Shown here: in pieces, positions 34,662 to 45,570 of the stretch | Position numbering within the stretch: the stretch's first letter is position 1 | Layout: every line of letters begins with the position of its first letter | NCBI RefSeq assembly: GCF_047495875.1 | Contig: NC_092474.1 | Coordinates: forward strand, 7,953,001 to 8,017,000 | Origin: Pithys albifrons albifrons | Taxonomy: Eukaryota; Chordata; Aves; Passeriformes; Thamnophilidae | Direction: 5' to 3' | DNA length: 64,000 nt | Position numbers and translations under genes: made by a program | The notes under the pieces: model-generated | Database searches by the model: none | What the model saw: the letters and a program-made list of their open reading frames with translations, nothing else | Told to the model about the DNA's origin: nothing

Positions 34662-34750
34662 TAATTAAGAAACATCACTTCTTCAAAGGCCAGAATTGGA
34701 AACAGCCGCGTGGAGACATAATGGGATTAACGTGGATCAGGGGATTAGAG
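34662..34750. promoter_or_regulatory. Candidate regulatory block A with paired GGATTA motifs
   Basis: AATTAAGAAACATC at 34663 is followed by TAATGGGATTAA at 34719-34730 and a second GGATTA at 34742, 18 bp from the first. GGATTA is the core bound by OTX/CRX/PITX homeodomain proteins. A similarly built block lies about 640 bp downstream. Confidence 0.4.
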
Positions 34751-35070
34751 CCGGCCAGGACAGCGACGCTGTGCCCTCACACATCACCAGCGGCCCTCGG
34801 TGGTGGAACAGGACAAACCCAGAACACTTCAGTAACGTGAAAAGCAAAAGGGATGCGCTGAGAAATAAGAAGCCGGCCATGGCGAGGGTGAGGAGCTGGG
34901 CAGGGTCCGGCCACAGCCCCCCGGCTGCCGTGGCACAGGCTTCGCGTCCGACGCCTTCCCCTAAACACATGGGAAAAAGCAAACATTGCCCTTCCCTCGG
35001 GGCAAGCAGCCAGGGCGGCCCTGGTCGCTTCCTTGTCCCATCACAGCCGGCAGTGAACCCTCAGCCATGG

Positions 35071-35133
35071 CCAGCGGTGCCAGTGTGAGCCCGCACCGAG
35101 CCCAGCGGTGCCAGTGTGAGCCCTCACCGAGCC
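35071..35133. repeat. Two-copy 31-bp tandem repeat
   Basis: The unit begins AGCGGTGCCAGTGTGAGCCC and ends CACCGAGCCC. It occurs twice in tandem with one substitution in each half. Confidence 0.8.
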
Positions 35134-35300
35134 CAGCGGGGCCCGGGGGCACCGCCGGGACCGAGAGCAGCAGCGCCAGGTGGGGAGGTGGAACAGGAGC
35201 AGCGTGAAACCCTCCGAGGCTGTGAAGGCACCAGCAGGGACTCGTTGTCGGTGTCCAAGGAGTATTGTCCGTGCTGGAAACCCCTGGGCAGCACAAGTGC

Positions 35301-35391
35301 CAATTAGGAAACATCTGTTCCTGCTGGACCGGGGGGTTGTGAGCGAGCGCATGGCAACGTAATGGGATTAAAATATGTCACCGGATTACGG
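35301..35391. promoter_or_regulatory. Candidate regulatory block B with paired GGATTA motifs
   Basis: AATTAGGAAACATC at 35302 is followed by TAATGGGATTAA at 35360-35371 and a second GGATTA at 35383, again 18 bp from the first. The order and spacing nearly repeat block A at 34662. Confidence 0.4.
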
Positions 35392-36656
35392 CAGCGCTGC
35401 CCACATCAGCAGCCGGGGATGTTCTCAGACAATCAGGAAAAAAGGAAAGGCAAATTTCTCTCTTCAGCACGGACATAACCTTTACATTTCTTTTTTTTAC
35501 TGGTACCTTATGTATGGTGCAGAGCTATGCCAGACCTTCTCTCTGCATGGTTCAGTTCATCTGAAAAGACAGCCTGGGCTGAGTTTAAGCAATTTCAGAT
35601 GAAATGGCTACGTGAGCAGCTGGTTCCTCCGGCGCTGCCACTGCGGCTGTGGCTGCAGCCCAGGAGAAGTGGCCTTAGCCTCGTGCCTGGGGTATAACAT
35701 AGTGCCTGTCCCCTCTGTCACCTCTGTACGGGTTGGAAGGTGTGTCATGATCTGGATTTGGTCCCTTTGGCAGAGCTTTGGGGTCCGGTGGTGGTGGGAC
35801 ACTCGTGCAGGAGCGGGGCTGTGTCTGGAGCATCCCTGGGAGCTGCAGCACGAGGCTCTTCCCCTCAGGCTGTGTCCTCTGCTCCTGCAGGAAAACCCCG
35901 CGGGAAGCATCAGGAAATACGCTCAAGGCGGGGAGACAAAAATGATCGGAGCGAGAGAGGGACCTGCATCACACCCCATGTCCCCTTCTGGCATGGGCCA
36001 CCCCGGGTACAGTTTGGGGGTCCCCATCCCTCCTGCCGCCCCACCTGGGAGCTCTGCCAGGCATGGGACACCGCAGCCCCACAGACAACAGGGACATTCT
36101 CCGGGAAACCAAAGCAGGAATGCGGAGAGCCGTCCGCTATTTCGGGAGCTCATATGCTCTGAGGCAAATGTCATTTGTGTGTAAGATCCATTTCGGGAGC
36201 GCGTAATGAAGTCGTGTATGATGAGGAGGGAGGCTGCTCGCTTAGCAACCTGCCCTGCCTGTGACGTTCCGTTTCCCTGCTGGACGGGACCGCTCCCTTT
36301 GCAGCCCCAGCACAGAATGTCACTCAGAACAGCCCTACGAGGCGGTTTGAACGCAAAGACTCTGCAGCCTCACCAAGCCCGAATTGCCGAGGTGGGGATG
36401 TGCCCCGGGCAGAGCCCAGGCAGGAGGGGTTTGGTGCTGCCAGCAGCCCCTGAGCCGCAGCCGCAGCTGTGAGTGCCACCTCCCCAAGCATCCCTGGCCT
36501 CTTGCAGGGGTGGAACAAGCTGGGGCACGGTGGTGAGAGCAGACCCCTTTCATTCCGGGGGCTGAACGGGAGAACTGCCATCTCAGTTCCCATCGAGAGC
36601 TTCCCCACTGCCGTTCATGCCGCTGCAGATTTTGGATATGTCCCACAAGGAGGCGA

Positions 36657-36772
36657 GTGGGTGCAGGGGTGCACTGGGTGTACTGGGCATACTGGGTGCT
36701 CCAGTCCTCTGGGTGCACTGGGTGTTCGGGCGTGCTGGATATACTGGGTGCGCTGGGCACTCTGGGCACAGG
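36657..36772. repeat. Degenerate ~9-10-bp tandem repeat (CTGGGTGYA-like)
   Basis: The stretch is built of drifting copies of ACTGGGTGT/GCATACTGG with a period near 9-10 bp. It produces long open frames rich in G, W, Y and C that are artefacts. Confidence 0.75.
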
Positions 36773-39700
36773 CTGGCAGCAGGATGAGGGCAGGGAGGGA
36801 GAGGACGGCTGTATCACACGGGGCGGAATGTCTGTCCTGGCTCTCTCCAGGTTTCCGGATGATAAGCAATTACGGGAGAGATTTACAGCAGATTAAGTCA
36901 AAAGGCAAAGTCCATTATCTGCCCAGCTGAGCTCCAAAGGCAGAGGCTGTGTGGAATGGGAAGTGGGGTGTTTTAACCACTACCATCCCTCTGACACCGA
37001 CCTGGGCTCTGCTCCCGTTGGAGGTGCCTCTTCCCAGCCCCGAGGTCAAGCTGAGATGCAGATGCTAAACCCGTGGGAATGCATTTTAGCAGAAAGATGC
37101 TTTTCAGGTCACTGAGGTTTTATTCACTGTGATTTTTGACATGTGAATCTCTCTGTGCACTGTCCCTGTTCCCCGGGGCAGGCTGTCCTGGGGGGCTGCA
37201 GCCACCCAGGTGGATGTGCCCACTGACCTGCTCACGGACAGCCCTCACACACCAGGGCAGTGGCCTCACTGCAACCACGTTCCCTCAGCTGTGAAATGAA
37301 GGTAATTTACTGGTTTGCTTCACAAGGGCACTGAGAGAGAAGATTAATTATTTGGCATATGGGACTGCAGACAGGATGGGTTATGATCCTGCAAATCCTT
37401 CTGTTCTGCTGTTTGTATGTGCAGTGGGAGCACAGCAGTGCCATGGGCTCCTTTGCCCCAGGACCTTCCCCACAGCCTCACTGCAGACCAGGTAGCCACA
37501 GATTTGGGTGCTGGCACAAGGGTAGATCCAGCACCCTGGGGATGGCAAAACTGGTGGCTCTGGTGACCTCAAGCCTGACATTCAAAGGGCAACCCTGTCC
37601 CAGCATCTGCGTGTGGGGCGATGACACAGCCAGAGGCTGGTGTTGGAATTAAACTTGACACTTAGAGCCCGAAAGTCTGCTTAAGGGAAAGCTGACATAA
37701 ATCTGAGTGTTGCCAGGATGTGTGTTGCAGGGTGGGGCCAGACCTTCCCTGCACCCTGGATAATCACAGGCTGGTGCCTGTGGCCAGTGTCCCCACAGGC
37801 TCTCCCCACAGCTGGTACAGTGGGACACCCCTCTGCACATCCCACAGTCCCCAAGAGAAAAATCCTGCTTTGGGATGTAAGGGGCCTGCAGGTGAGTAGC
37901 AGCTCTCCCTGCCAGGTCCAGGCCCTGACTTTGCCCCCTCAGTCCCTGGGGATGCAGGACCAGAAACCCACCACAGTCCTGCTCCCTGCTGGCTCCTTCC
38001 TGGTACAGATGATTTCCTGAGTATCCTCTTGCTCTGCCACCAGCACCAGCTCCTTGGCATCTCTGCAGGAAGCTGTGCCCCAGTTCTGCTGGCCCATCAG
38101 CTTCCTGGGATGCTCCTTCCACCCTCGCTATGACAGGGCTGGGGATGTTTGCTGCAGCACCAGGAGCTCTGGTGGGGAGGCAGCACCCTTGCCTGTGCTG
38201 GCGGCTCTTGGGTACAGCACAGCTCCTCTGGGACCTTGGGGCACGGAACTGAGTTGTCACTGTCATCTCCCACCAAACTGGAGCAGGCAGTAATGAAGGC
38301 TGCTGAGCATACACTTCTTCCTAAATTACCTCATTTATTCAGGGAATCAGATGCCGCAGTCTTCATGGCTTCTTGTGAGGCTCAGATCTTGTGGGATGTG
38401 AGGCTATTAATAGGAGCCAATCTTTCCCCTTCTTCTTCTCCAGGCTAAAGGCAGAAGAATTCAAACAAGGGCCCCTTTTATGTGGCAGAAGTACAAATAA
38501 ACTCCATGCCATTTTCATCCCAAGCTGGCAGCACATTCCCATGTTTCTGGTGGGGTTTGTCTGTGTGAGGGCTGGACCTGTGGTACTTGAGTGCCCTGAG
38601 CTGGGCAGCCAAGGTGGAGGAGCAGCCTGTGATGCCCCTTCAGCTGACACTGCTCTTGTCTGTGGTGGCACCAGGTGCCCAAGGCAGCACAGAGATCAGA
38701 CGGGTGAGATTGGATCTGGCTGAATGATCAGCCAGGGCAGCAAATGCCAATTTGTGTGTAAACAGACTTTGAGCACAAAATGCCAGGGAAGAGAAATAAC
38801 TGGAAAGCATTTACCACATAACCAGACTTGTTTCCAAGGAGTAGATTTTGAAGGTTCCCTGCAGGCAGCCTTGCTGGTGCTCCAGGGGAGTTTCAGCCCC
38901 ACACCCTCTGACTGCTGACCTGCTCCCACTGTGGCAGGTTTGGCATCGCCCCAGCTGGAGCAAGTCCTGCACCATCCCAGGGCTGCCCATGTCCTGATCC
39001 ACTTCTGTGATGGGCAGTGAAGTCTCCCAGGAGAGCAGGGCTCTCATTTTCAGCAGTGCACAATTTACCTTCCATAGATGCTGTGACAGAATCTGAATTA
39101 CTTTCTGCCATTCAATATCTGCACAGTTGTTGGTTTTCCTCCTTCTGTCCATCAAAATTTATAGCTAAATTAGGCAATTATTGATTTTTCCCCCTTTATC
39201 AAGTTACATTCAAGCCAACCTGTGGAACAATGAATGCTCAATGGGTCCCTCTCGACATCTGTTTGTCTGATCAATCTGTGCAAGGAAAATGCTCCTTCAG
39301 TGCCCACTGACATCCCCACGGTGATGAACGAGGACACTGACTCTTTCTAGGGCTTTGAGACATTTGCTGTACCAGTTCTTTTCACATTTATTTGCTTTAA
39401 TCTGTAACAACACACTGTTGTTTTTGTTCAGGAAGTTCTTGAAGATGCGCCAGTTCTGAGCTGGGCATGGGATGGCACGAGTTGAGGGATGCAAGAAAGG
39501 TGCCCTGTGGCCCAGAAGAGAAGTCTGTGAGGGTCACTGCCCATTGTGCCTGGCTCTTGTCAAACACCTCTAACCCCATGGACAGGGCCCTCCAGCAAGG
39601 CTTGAGCAAGATCCCATGTCCATATAGTGACAGAACTCTGAAGACAACCACAGGTGGGGATTTAGGTGTGAAAATGCCTCAAACTTCTCCTTGGCCCCTC

Positions 39701-42700
39701 CTGCCCCTATGACAACTCCTGCAGGGCAGCCCCTTGGAGAGCAGCCCAGGTGGGTGCAGTGGGATGCATCAAGTGGTGCTGCTCAAGGAGCAGAACCAGG
39801 GCTGGGTATTAATGCAGATCCCTTGCTCTGCCCTCCTGCAGTGGGGTTTCACACCTGCAGTGTTGGGCACCCAGGCTGGGATGGTTTCAGCATCACTGGG
39901 TCTGCCACCTGGCTCATCTAGATGCTGCTCCTGTGTTTTGGAGGCTTGCACTGGCCAGGTGAGAGGCTGATGCTTCCTTATTTAGCTGTGTGTATGGCAG
40001 AGGGGAAGGTGTCTCATCACCATGCTCAGTCTTAGTGACGTCCCTGTGTGTGCTGGGAATGGTCACAGCCCAGAGCTCGGGGCCGCAGCTGCCAAGGTAC
40101 AGATTGAGGAGGGAGGAGCAGGGCAGGGCTATGTGGCATGTCAGGGTAAGAAAATGTGCAGAGGAAAATGTCAGGAAGATATTTTTATTACAATGGTGTG
40201 ATGCAATTGCAAGTGGGAGGCCCCGGACCTCTCGTGCCTGTGTTTTCTCATGCAAGACTTTATAGACATTGCATGACTTTCAACTCTGCTCTTATCTCTG
40301 CCCCCAGAGGACATTATTACTGCTAGTCTGACTATGCCAGTATGAATGCTTGATGGTGAATAATATTTTTGAGAATTGAATTGCTACTTGTTTCCTAATT
40401 AAAACCCAACCTCCTCATCATGTCAGCTATTTGCAAAAGGGAAAGTGGTGATGATAAGCCACCTGTCTGAGGTGGCTGAAGTACCTTTGCTGAGAGTATT
40501 CAGGAGAAAGCTGTAGGAATCTATGGGGATGTTCCTTTGGAAGGCCAGAGCTGTGGAGCTCCCCACCTCTGGAGGTTTGGGGTGTCTAATGTGAGGGCAC
40601 TGCGAGGGCAGAGACTTCTTCTGTAAAACTGCTCCTTCTGGAATAGACAGTGACTAAAAGCAGCAGCAGAAATGGCCATTAATTACTCTTTGTTTTCCAC
40701 ATTGCCTCTCACTGCTTATTAGTGCAGCATTAAGGAGATGGGCTGGAACCCCAGCCTGGATGTGGATGCTGCAGAGGAATGCCTGTGGGACTGGCATGGA
40801 TGTGCCTCCCGTTGGAGGGCAGAGGAGCCAAAGCCACCCTGGGGCCCAGCAAAGCAGAAAATTTGACAGGCAAAGGGGGCAGAGTGAGGCTGCACCCTTG
40901 GGGTGCCAGAAAACACACTCCCTCTCCACTTTGTCCCCCTGGCTGGGCGCGGGGTGGGAGTGGTGGGGCTGAGCTTTGTCTCTGCTGCAGGGCAGGATGG
41001 GCAGGATGTGGGGGCCTTAGGGGGGATGGAATTTCCCCACTTTTCCCAGGGATAGTGTGCATTTCACTCTCTTCTGGTGCCCTCTGGGCACTTCACTGTG
41101 TCTGCCTAATGAATCCTCACACAACCTCATTAAGCAGGAGCTGCTTCCCCTTCAGGTAATCCTGTGCTCGGGAGCTGATTTGGAACACTGTGGGGAGTGT
41201 GGGCAATGGGGTTCTGCCCTCTCCCCTTCCCTCATGCACCCCAAACAATACTGCCAGAAGTGGAGGAAACATCAAAACGTAACCTCTCTTTTGGCTATAA
41301 ACAAGCCATGCAGTCAGGGCCCATAGAGATCCATCACCAATAAATTATCTTCCCCCAGTGCTGCCAAGGAGGAGCAAGGCACTTGCTCTCTCTGTAGACA
41401 GCAGCACCCCATGGAGGGAACTGAGATAAACACTGCTTAATGCTCATAATCTCAACTATGTGTATTTTGGATAATATATTAGAAATATTAGTAAAAATAG
41501 TATTAAAAATAGTATTTAATAATCTCTTTTGTGAACATTCCTCTCAAGGTATGTTTTTGGCATTAGCCATGCATAGAGCAGGGATCTTATTTGATATGGG
41601 GCTAGTCACAGGCTGGAGGGCAGCAGGAAGGGGGTGCAGGACAGAGGTGTCTCTGTCCTGGGTAATGTGTTGCACCATTATCTGGATGGGATGGTGTTAA
41701 TGTAGGACACACTAATAAACCTGTGATAACCTCATTACTCTCTGTAACATCACCTGTCATCCTGTGAAGGAGAGCAGGGCATAATTAAACTTTTAAATCT
41801 TACACAGATGGTAGGAGGAACTTGCTCCTAAGAAGGAAGGAGCAGCGAGGGGACGTTGGTTTCTTGGCTCTGTAGTGAACCCTGGCTCTCCAGCCCAGCC
41901 AGGCCTCAAGACAGGCTTAAACTGACTGAACAGTATCAATCACCATCTACAGAAATGTCAGGAGATACTTAAGTGCATTCAGAGTGTATCATATTCTGAC
42001 CTCTGCTAACCCTGGCATTGATTAACTCTGGGTTTCCTTCACCCGGGGGAATCCCCAGGCAGGCACAGAGCACTGCTCATAAACACACACAAACACCAAA
42101 CCCAACACACATAGCATAAAACAACACACAAGAACAGCACAGACATGGCCTGGGATACAACACAGGCTAAAGAAAGCTGCATTCCTGCCCTTGGGGAGCT
42201 GAACTTCCCTGCAAAGGAGGCGGCTGACACTGCCTGTTCTGCTTGCTTCAGCTTCCACTTGAACTCTAATTAAAAAGTACCCATCCCAGTGACCTTGGAG
42301 AAATTGCAATATATCACTAAAAATATGTGTTTTACATACTGCTAGAGGTGAGTATGAATAGTCAGAGCTGTGCTGAGTCCCCAGCCAGTGTCCAGGGTGT
42401 CTGTGGGGACACTCCTGCCCTGCAATCACACTCAGAAATAACCAGTTCAGAGAGCACCTTTTCTTATAACCCACCTCCACTCTGATGCCAGCTGCTGCTG
42501 TCACACCAGCACCAATGGAAGCCTAAAAGCAGAAAGCAGAGAACAAGTTCCTTAACTTGGCTGGCTGTCACCAGGCCTGACTTCCTGGAAACTGTCACCA
42601 GGAATGCCTTTGATGCACACAACAGTAACATCCAGATATAATGGTGAAAACGTGGCACAGGAATAAATAGAGCACTGGGAATCCTAAGTGCCATTTTGGT

Positions 42701-44341
42701 GACTGCTATTGCTGTCACCATCACTGTAAAGTCATTTAAATATCTCAGCAAACCAGGGCCCTCCTCCTCTGGGCAGCGATGGTTTGTTTGCTCTCTCCTC
42801 CCCTCGCCTGCGCTCGAGGTGTTTGGCAACACGATCAGGTCAGGATCCTCCCTGTGGAGCTGCTGCTTCTGCATGGCCACGTTTCAGGAAATGAAACCCA
42901 GTTCTTTCCATGGAAATATTGGTGAGTGATGGGCAGAGGAGCTGCAAGAGCCAAAACCTGGAAGTTTCCTTGGAAGAGCTGGTGAAGGGCACGTGCCCAC
43001 TCACATAACCAGGCTAAGGACATGGTGAGGGAGACAAATGGTTATTCACTGTTAAACACAATATTCCTTAGAACAGCAGAGCCAAACAGTTTTGGACTTG
43101 TGACCAGACACCACCAGCATTTCTCATCAAAACTCAAACATTAAATCTCTAAAAGGATCCCACAGATGAGGCACTGACTGTGGGTTTGCCTTGTTGGATT
43201 CTGCTACAGTACAGGGCATCGTACTGATGTATTTACATGTATTTTGATGTATTAATTTCTGCAGGTGTTGGTGAGGGTGTGCAGCTCTCAGAGCATGGGT
43301 GGCCTCACAGCCACCATGGGACCTCTCTGAAGTGGAGGATGAGAAGGACAGCCCTGCCAGGCTGGGGGAGAGCACCACGGAAAGGACTTGGAAAGGACCT
43401 GAAATCACCCTGTCCAGGGGCAATATCCCTCTCACCACACTCTGCATATGGAGAGCCCTCAGAGAGGCACTGGAATCAGCTTTGGAGGGGGAGTCCTGAG
43501 GCTGGGCTGAGCCTGAAAAGCCACAGAAATCACACCACAGTCCACTGTCACCCCAGAGGATCTCAGGAGATTTATCCCTTTCCATCCCAGCTCAGCTCTT
43601 CAAACAGGGCTGGTAGGAGATTTCACCCTGAGCCGCACAGGAGGGACGTGCCCAAGGTCCTTCCCCTCTCTCTTCTGCTCTTGTTTGGACACTGAGCCTC
43701 AGCTCTGCTCTGTTGGCCACTGGTGGAGGAGAAACCTTTCACCAGTGGATCTGTTCTAGTGAAAAGTGCTGGCCTAAATTAACACTTTTAACAAAAAGCA
43801 GGTTCTCAGACGGCTCATAATGAGCCACACGGTGAAATCCTCCCAGCTGTATGCTCTACCTTGCTTTAATCAGATCATTAACTTTCATAAAGATGTAGGC
43901 AGGAGGAGTGGCGGCACTTGAAAAGAGCTCAAAACACTCTGAGTTTCAAACTTCAGACTTGTCATTGACTTAGCCTTTCATTGAGCCAATTATTTATGAC
44001 ATATTTGATGAAATTCAGAAAAGAAAGCAGTTGAAATCTGCATATCTGCTCGGCTGCAGTAGAGCTACTACTACATGGAGGGGGAACACGAGCGGGGAGT
44101 TCTGCTGGGGCTGAGGACACCTGGGTGCCTTGTTTGGCGTGATGATTTGCCTGCAAATGGCTCAGTGAGCAATAATGGGGTGTCACACGGATGAATTTAT
44201 TTGTATCCTGTTTTGCTTAGGCACAGATTTTAACAAATTATGAGGCAATCAATTCTGAAGATACGTGTTTGACCGGGTGCTGATGTTTGCGGACAGCCGC
44301 CCTGCTTCTCGCCCCGGGCTGGCTCTGCTGCTCCCCTCCTG

Positions 44342-44545
44342 CAGAATCGGAATCTCAGAAGGGTTTGGGTGGGAAGGGACCTCAAATCCCACCCAGTGCC
44401 TCCCCTGCCATGGGGCAGGGACACCTTCCACCAGCCCAGGTTGCTCCAAGCCCCGTCCAACCCGGCCTTGGACACTCCCAGGGATGGGGCAGCCACAGCT
44501 TCTCTGGGCACGTGTGCCAGGGTCTGCCCACCCTCACAAGGAGGA
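44342..44545 (-). mobile_element. CR1 LINE 3' fragment at the edge of the GRK3 CpG island
   Basis: It contains TTTGGGTGGGAAGGGACCTC, CTGCCATGGGGCAGGGACAC, GGTTGCTCCAAGCCCCGTCC and GTGCCAGGGTCTGCCCACCC. It ends directly before the CpG island. Confidence 0.88.
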
Positions 44546-44569
44546 ATCCCCGACCGTGTCCCACACCGA

Positions 44570-45570
44570 GCTCAGGCGCGCCGGGACCGTCCCCGCTCGG
44601 TGCGGGGTCCCCGCGGCCGCCCCGTCCGTGCCGTGCCATCCCATCCCGTGTCGTGCCCCGTATCGCGGCAGCGCTGCCCCGGTCTCCCGGCTGTCCCTGC
44701 TGTTCCCGGTCCGGTCCGGCCCCGCGGCTGTCCCTGCTGTCCCCGGCCGTGCCGTGCCCGGGCGCTGCCCCGATCCGGTCCCCCGGCTGTGCCTGCTGTC
44801 CCCGGGCGGGCCGCGCTCCAGCCCCGCGAGGCTGCGGGGGCGGGCGGGGGTTCCCTCCTTCCCTCCCCGCGCCCGGCCCTGCCTCCCTCGCCCTCCCTCC
44901 TCCCTCCGCCGGCCCGGGGCGGGAGCAGCCCCCGCGCTCCGCACACGCGCAGCGGGAGCCGCGGCCGCACCGGCGGAGCCGCCGCCGCCAACCCCCGCCC
45001 CGGGGGCGGCTGCCCCGGCGGAGCCTCCATCTGCAGCCCGGCGGCGGAGCGGGAACATGGCGGACCTGGAGGCGGTGCTGGCCGATGTCAGCTACCTGAT
45101 GGCGATGGAGAAGAGCAAGAGCACGCCGGCGGCCAGGGCCAGCAAGAAGATCACCCTGCCCGAGCCCAGGTACCGCCCGCCCGCCGCGGCCCCTCCGAGC
45201 GGTCCGGCCGTGCCCGGCGCGGCCCCGCGGCCTCGGCGGCCCCTGGGGGTGCTCGGGGTGCGGGGAGTGTGTGTGTTTGTGTCACAACTTGTGGCCGGGG
45301 ATGCCGCGCTCCCCCGGGCATGCAGCCCCCTAGCTCGGGGCTCGGCAGGTCCGGCGGGGCAGGAATAATTCTGTGTAAATCAACCGGTAGCAGCAGACGG
45401 AGCCGCCCCGGCCGAGCCGCCCTGCAGAGCGGTGTGTTGGGCGCTGGGCAGGGGTCGGGGCTGGGGTCGGGCTGCCTTGGGCAGGCAGAGCCGCCGCCGC
45501 TGCTGCTGCTGCTGGTGCTGCGGGGATGGACGGGCTGCTCGCCCTGACCTTCTTCGCTCTCACACGGGGT
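44570..45570 (+). promoter_or_regulatory. GRK3: CpG island promoter of GRK3
   Basis: About 1 kb is very GC- and CpG-rich and spans the GRK3 start codon. No TATA box is evident, as expected for a housekeeping-type kinase promoter. Within it, CGGCTGTSCCTGCTGTYCCCGG recurs at 44688, 44725 and 44784. A GCC/GCT trinucleotide run lies at about 45490-45517 in the beginning of intron 1. The transcription start cannot be fixed from sequence, but 44850-45000 is plausible. Confidence 0.75.
45057..45169 (+). CDS. GRK3: GRK3 (ADRBK2) coding exon 1
   Basis: The exon encodes residues 1-37 ([20 protein letters not shown] at 1-20) of G-protein-coupled receptor kinase 3, plus two bases of codon 38, ending at the donor GAGCCCAG/GTACCG. 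The extreme N-terminus forms the helix that docks to agonist-occupied receptors in the GRK2/3 subfamily. Ser29 within AARASKK corresponds to the known protein kinase C site of GRK2. GRK3 phosphorylates active receptors at the plasma membrane, recruited by G beta-gamma through a C-terminal PH domain that is not in this window. Exon 1 alone does not separate GRK2 from GRK3; exon 2 and synteny with CRYBB2 point to GRK3. The ATG lies in GGGAACATGGCG (A at -3, G at +4), a strong context. Confidence 0.95.

Larger units (their letters stand above)
31165..44340. other. Gene desert between CRYBB2 and GRK3
   Basis: About 13 kb without an exon that I can recognise. It contains one CR1 fragment (32371), small tandem repeats (35071 and 36657) and several AT-rich, non-repetitive islands that look like cis-regulatory sequence (31500-31580, 34662-34750, 35301-35391, 36820-36920). 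Open frames on both strands, the longest about 220 codons at 37649-38314 on the - strand, show no family resemblance and no splice context. I see nothing further in 37-44 kb. Confidence 0.55.

Noticed and set aside
36615..36896. Open frames rich in G, W, Y and C near 36.7 kb
   Set aside because: They are translations of the degenerate CTGGGTGYA repeat.
37649..38314. 221-codon - strand open frame in the CRYBB2-GRK3 desert
   Set aside because: No recognisable domain, mixed composition, no splice or promoter context. Treated as chance, with low certainty.
44369..45547. 392-codon open frame through the GRK3 CpG island in another frame
   Set aside because: Arg/Pro/Ala-rich composition dictated by GC content. 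It overlaps the genuine GRK3 exon in a different frame.
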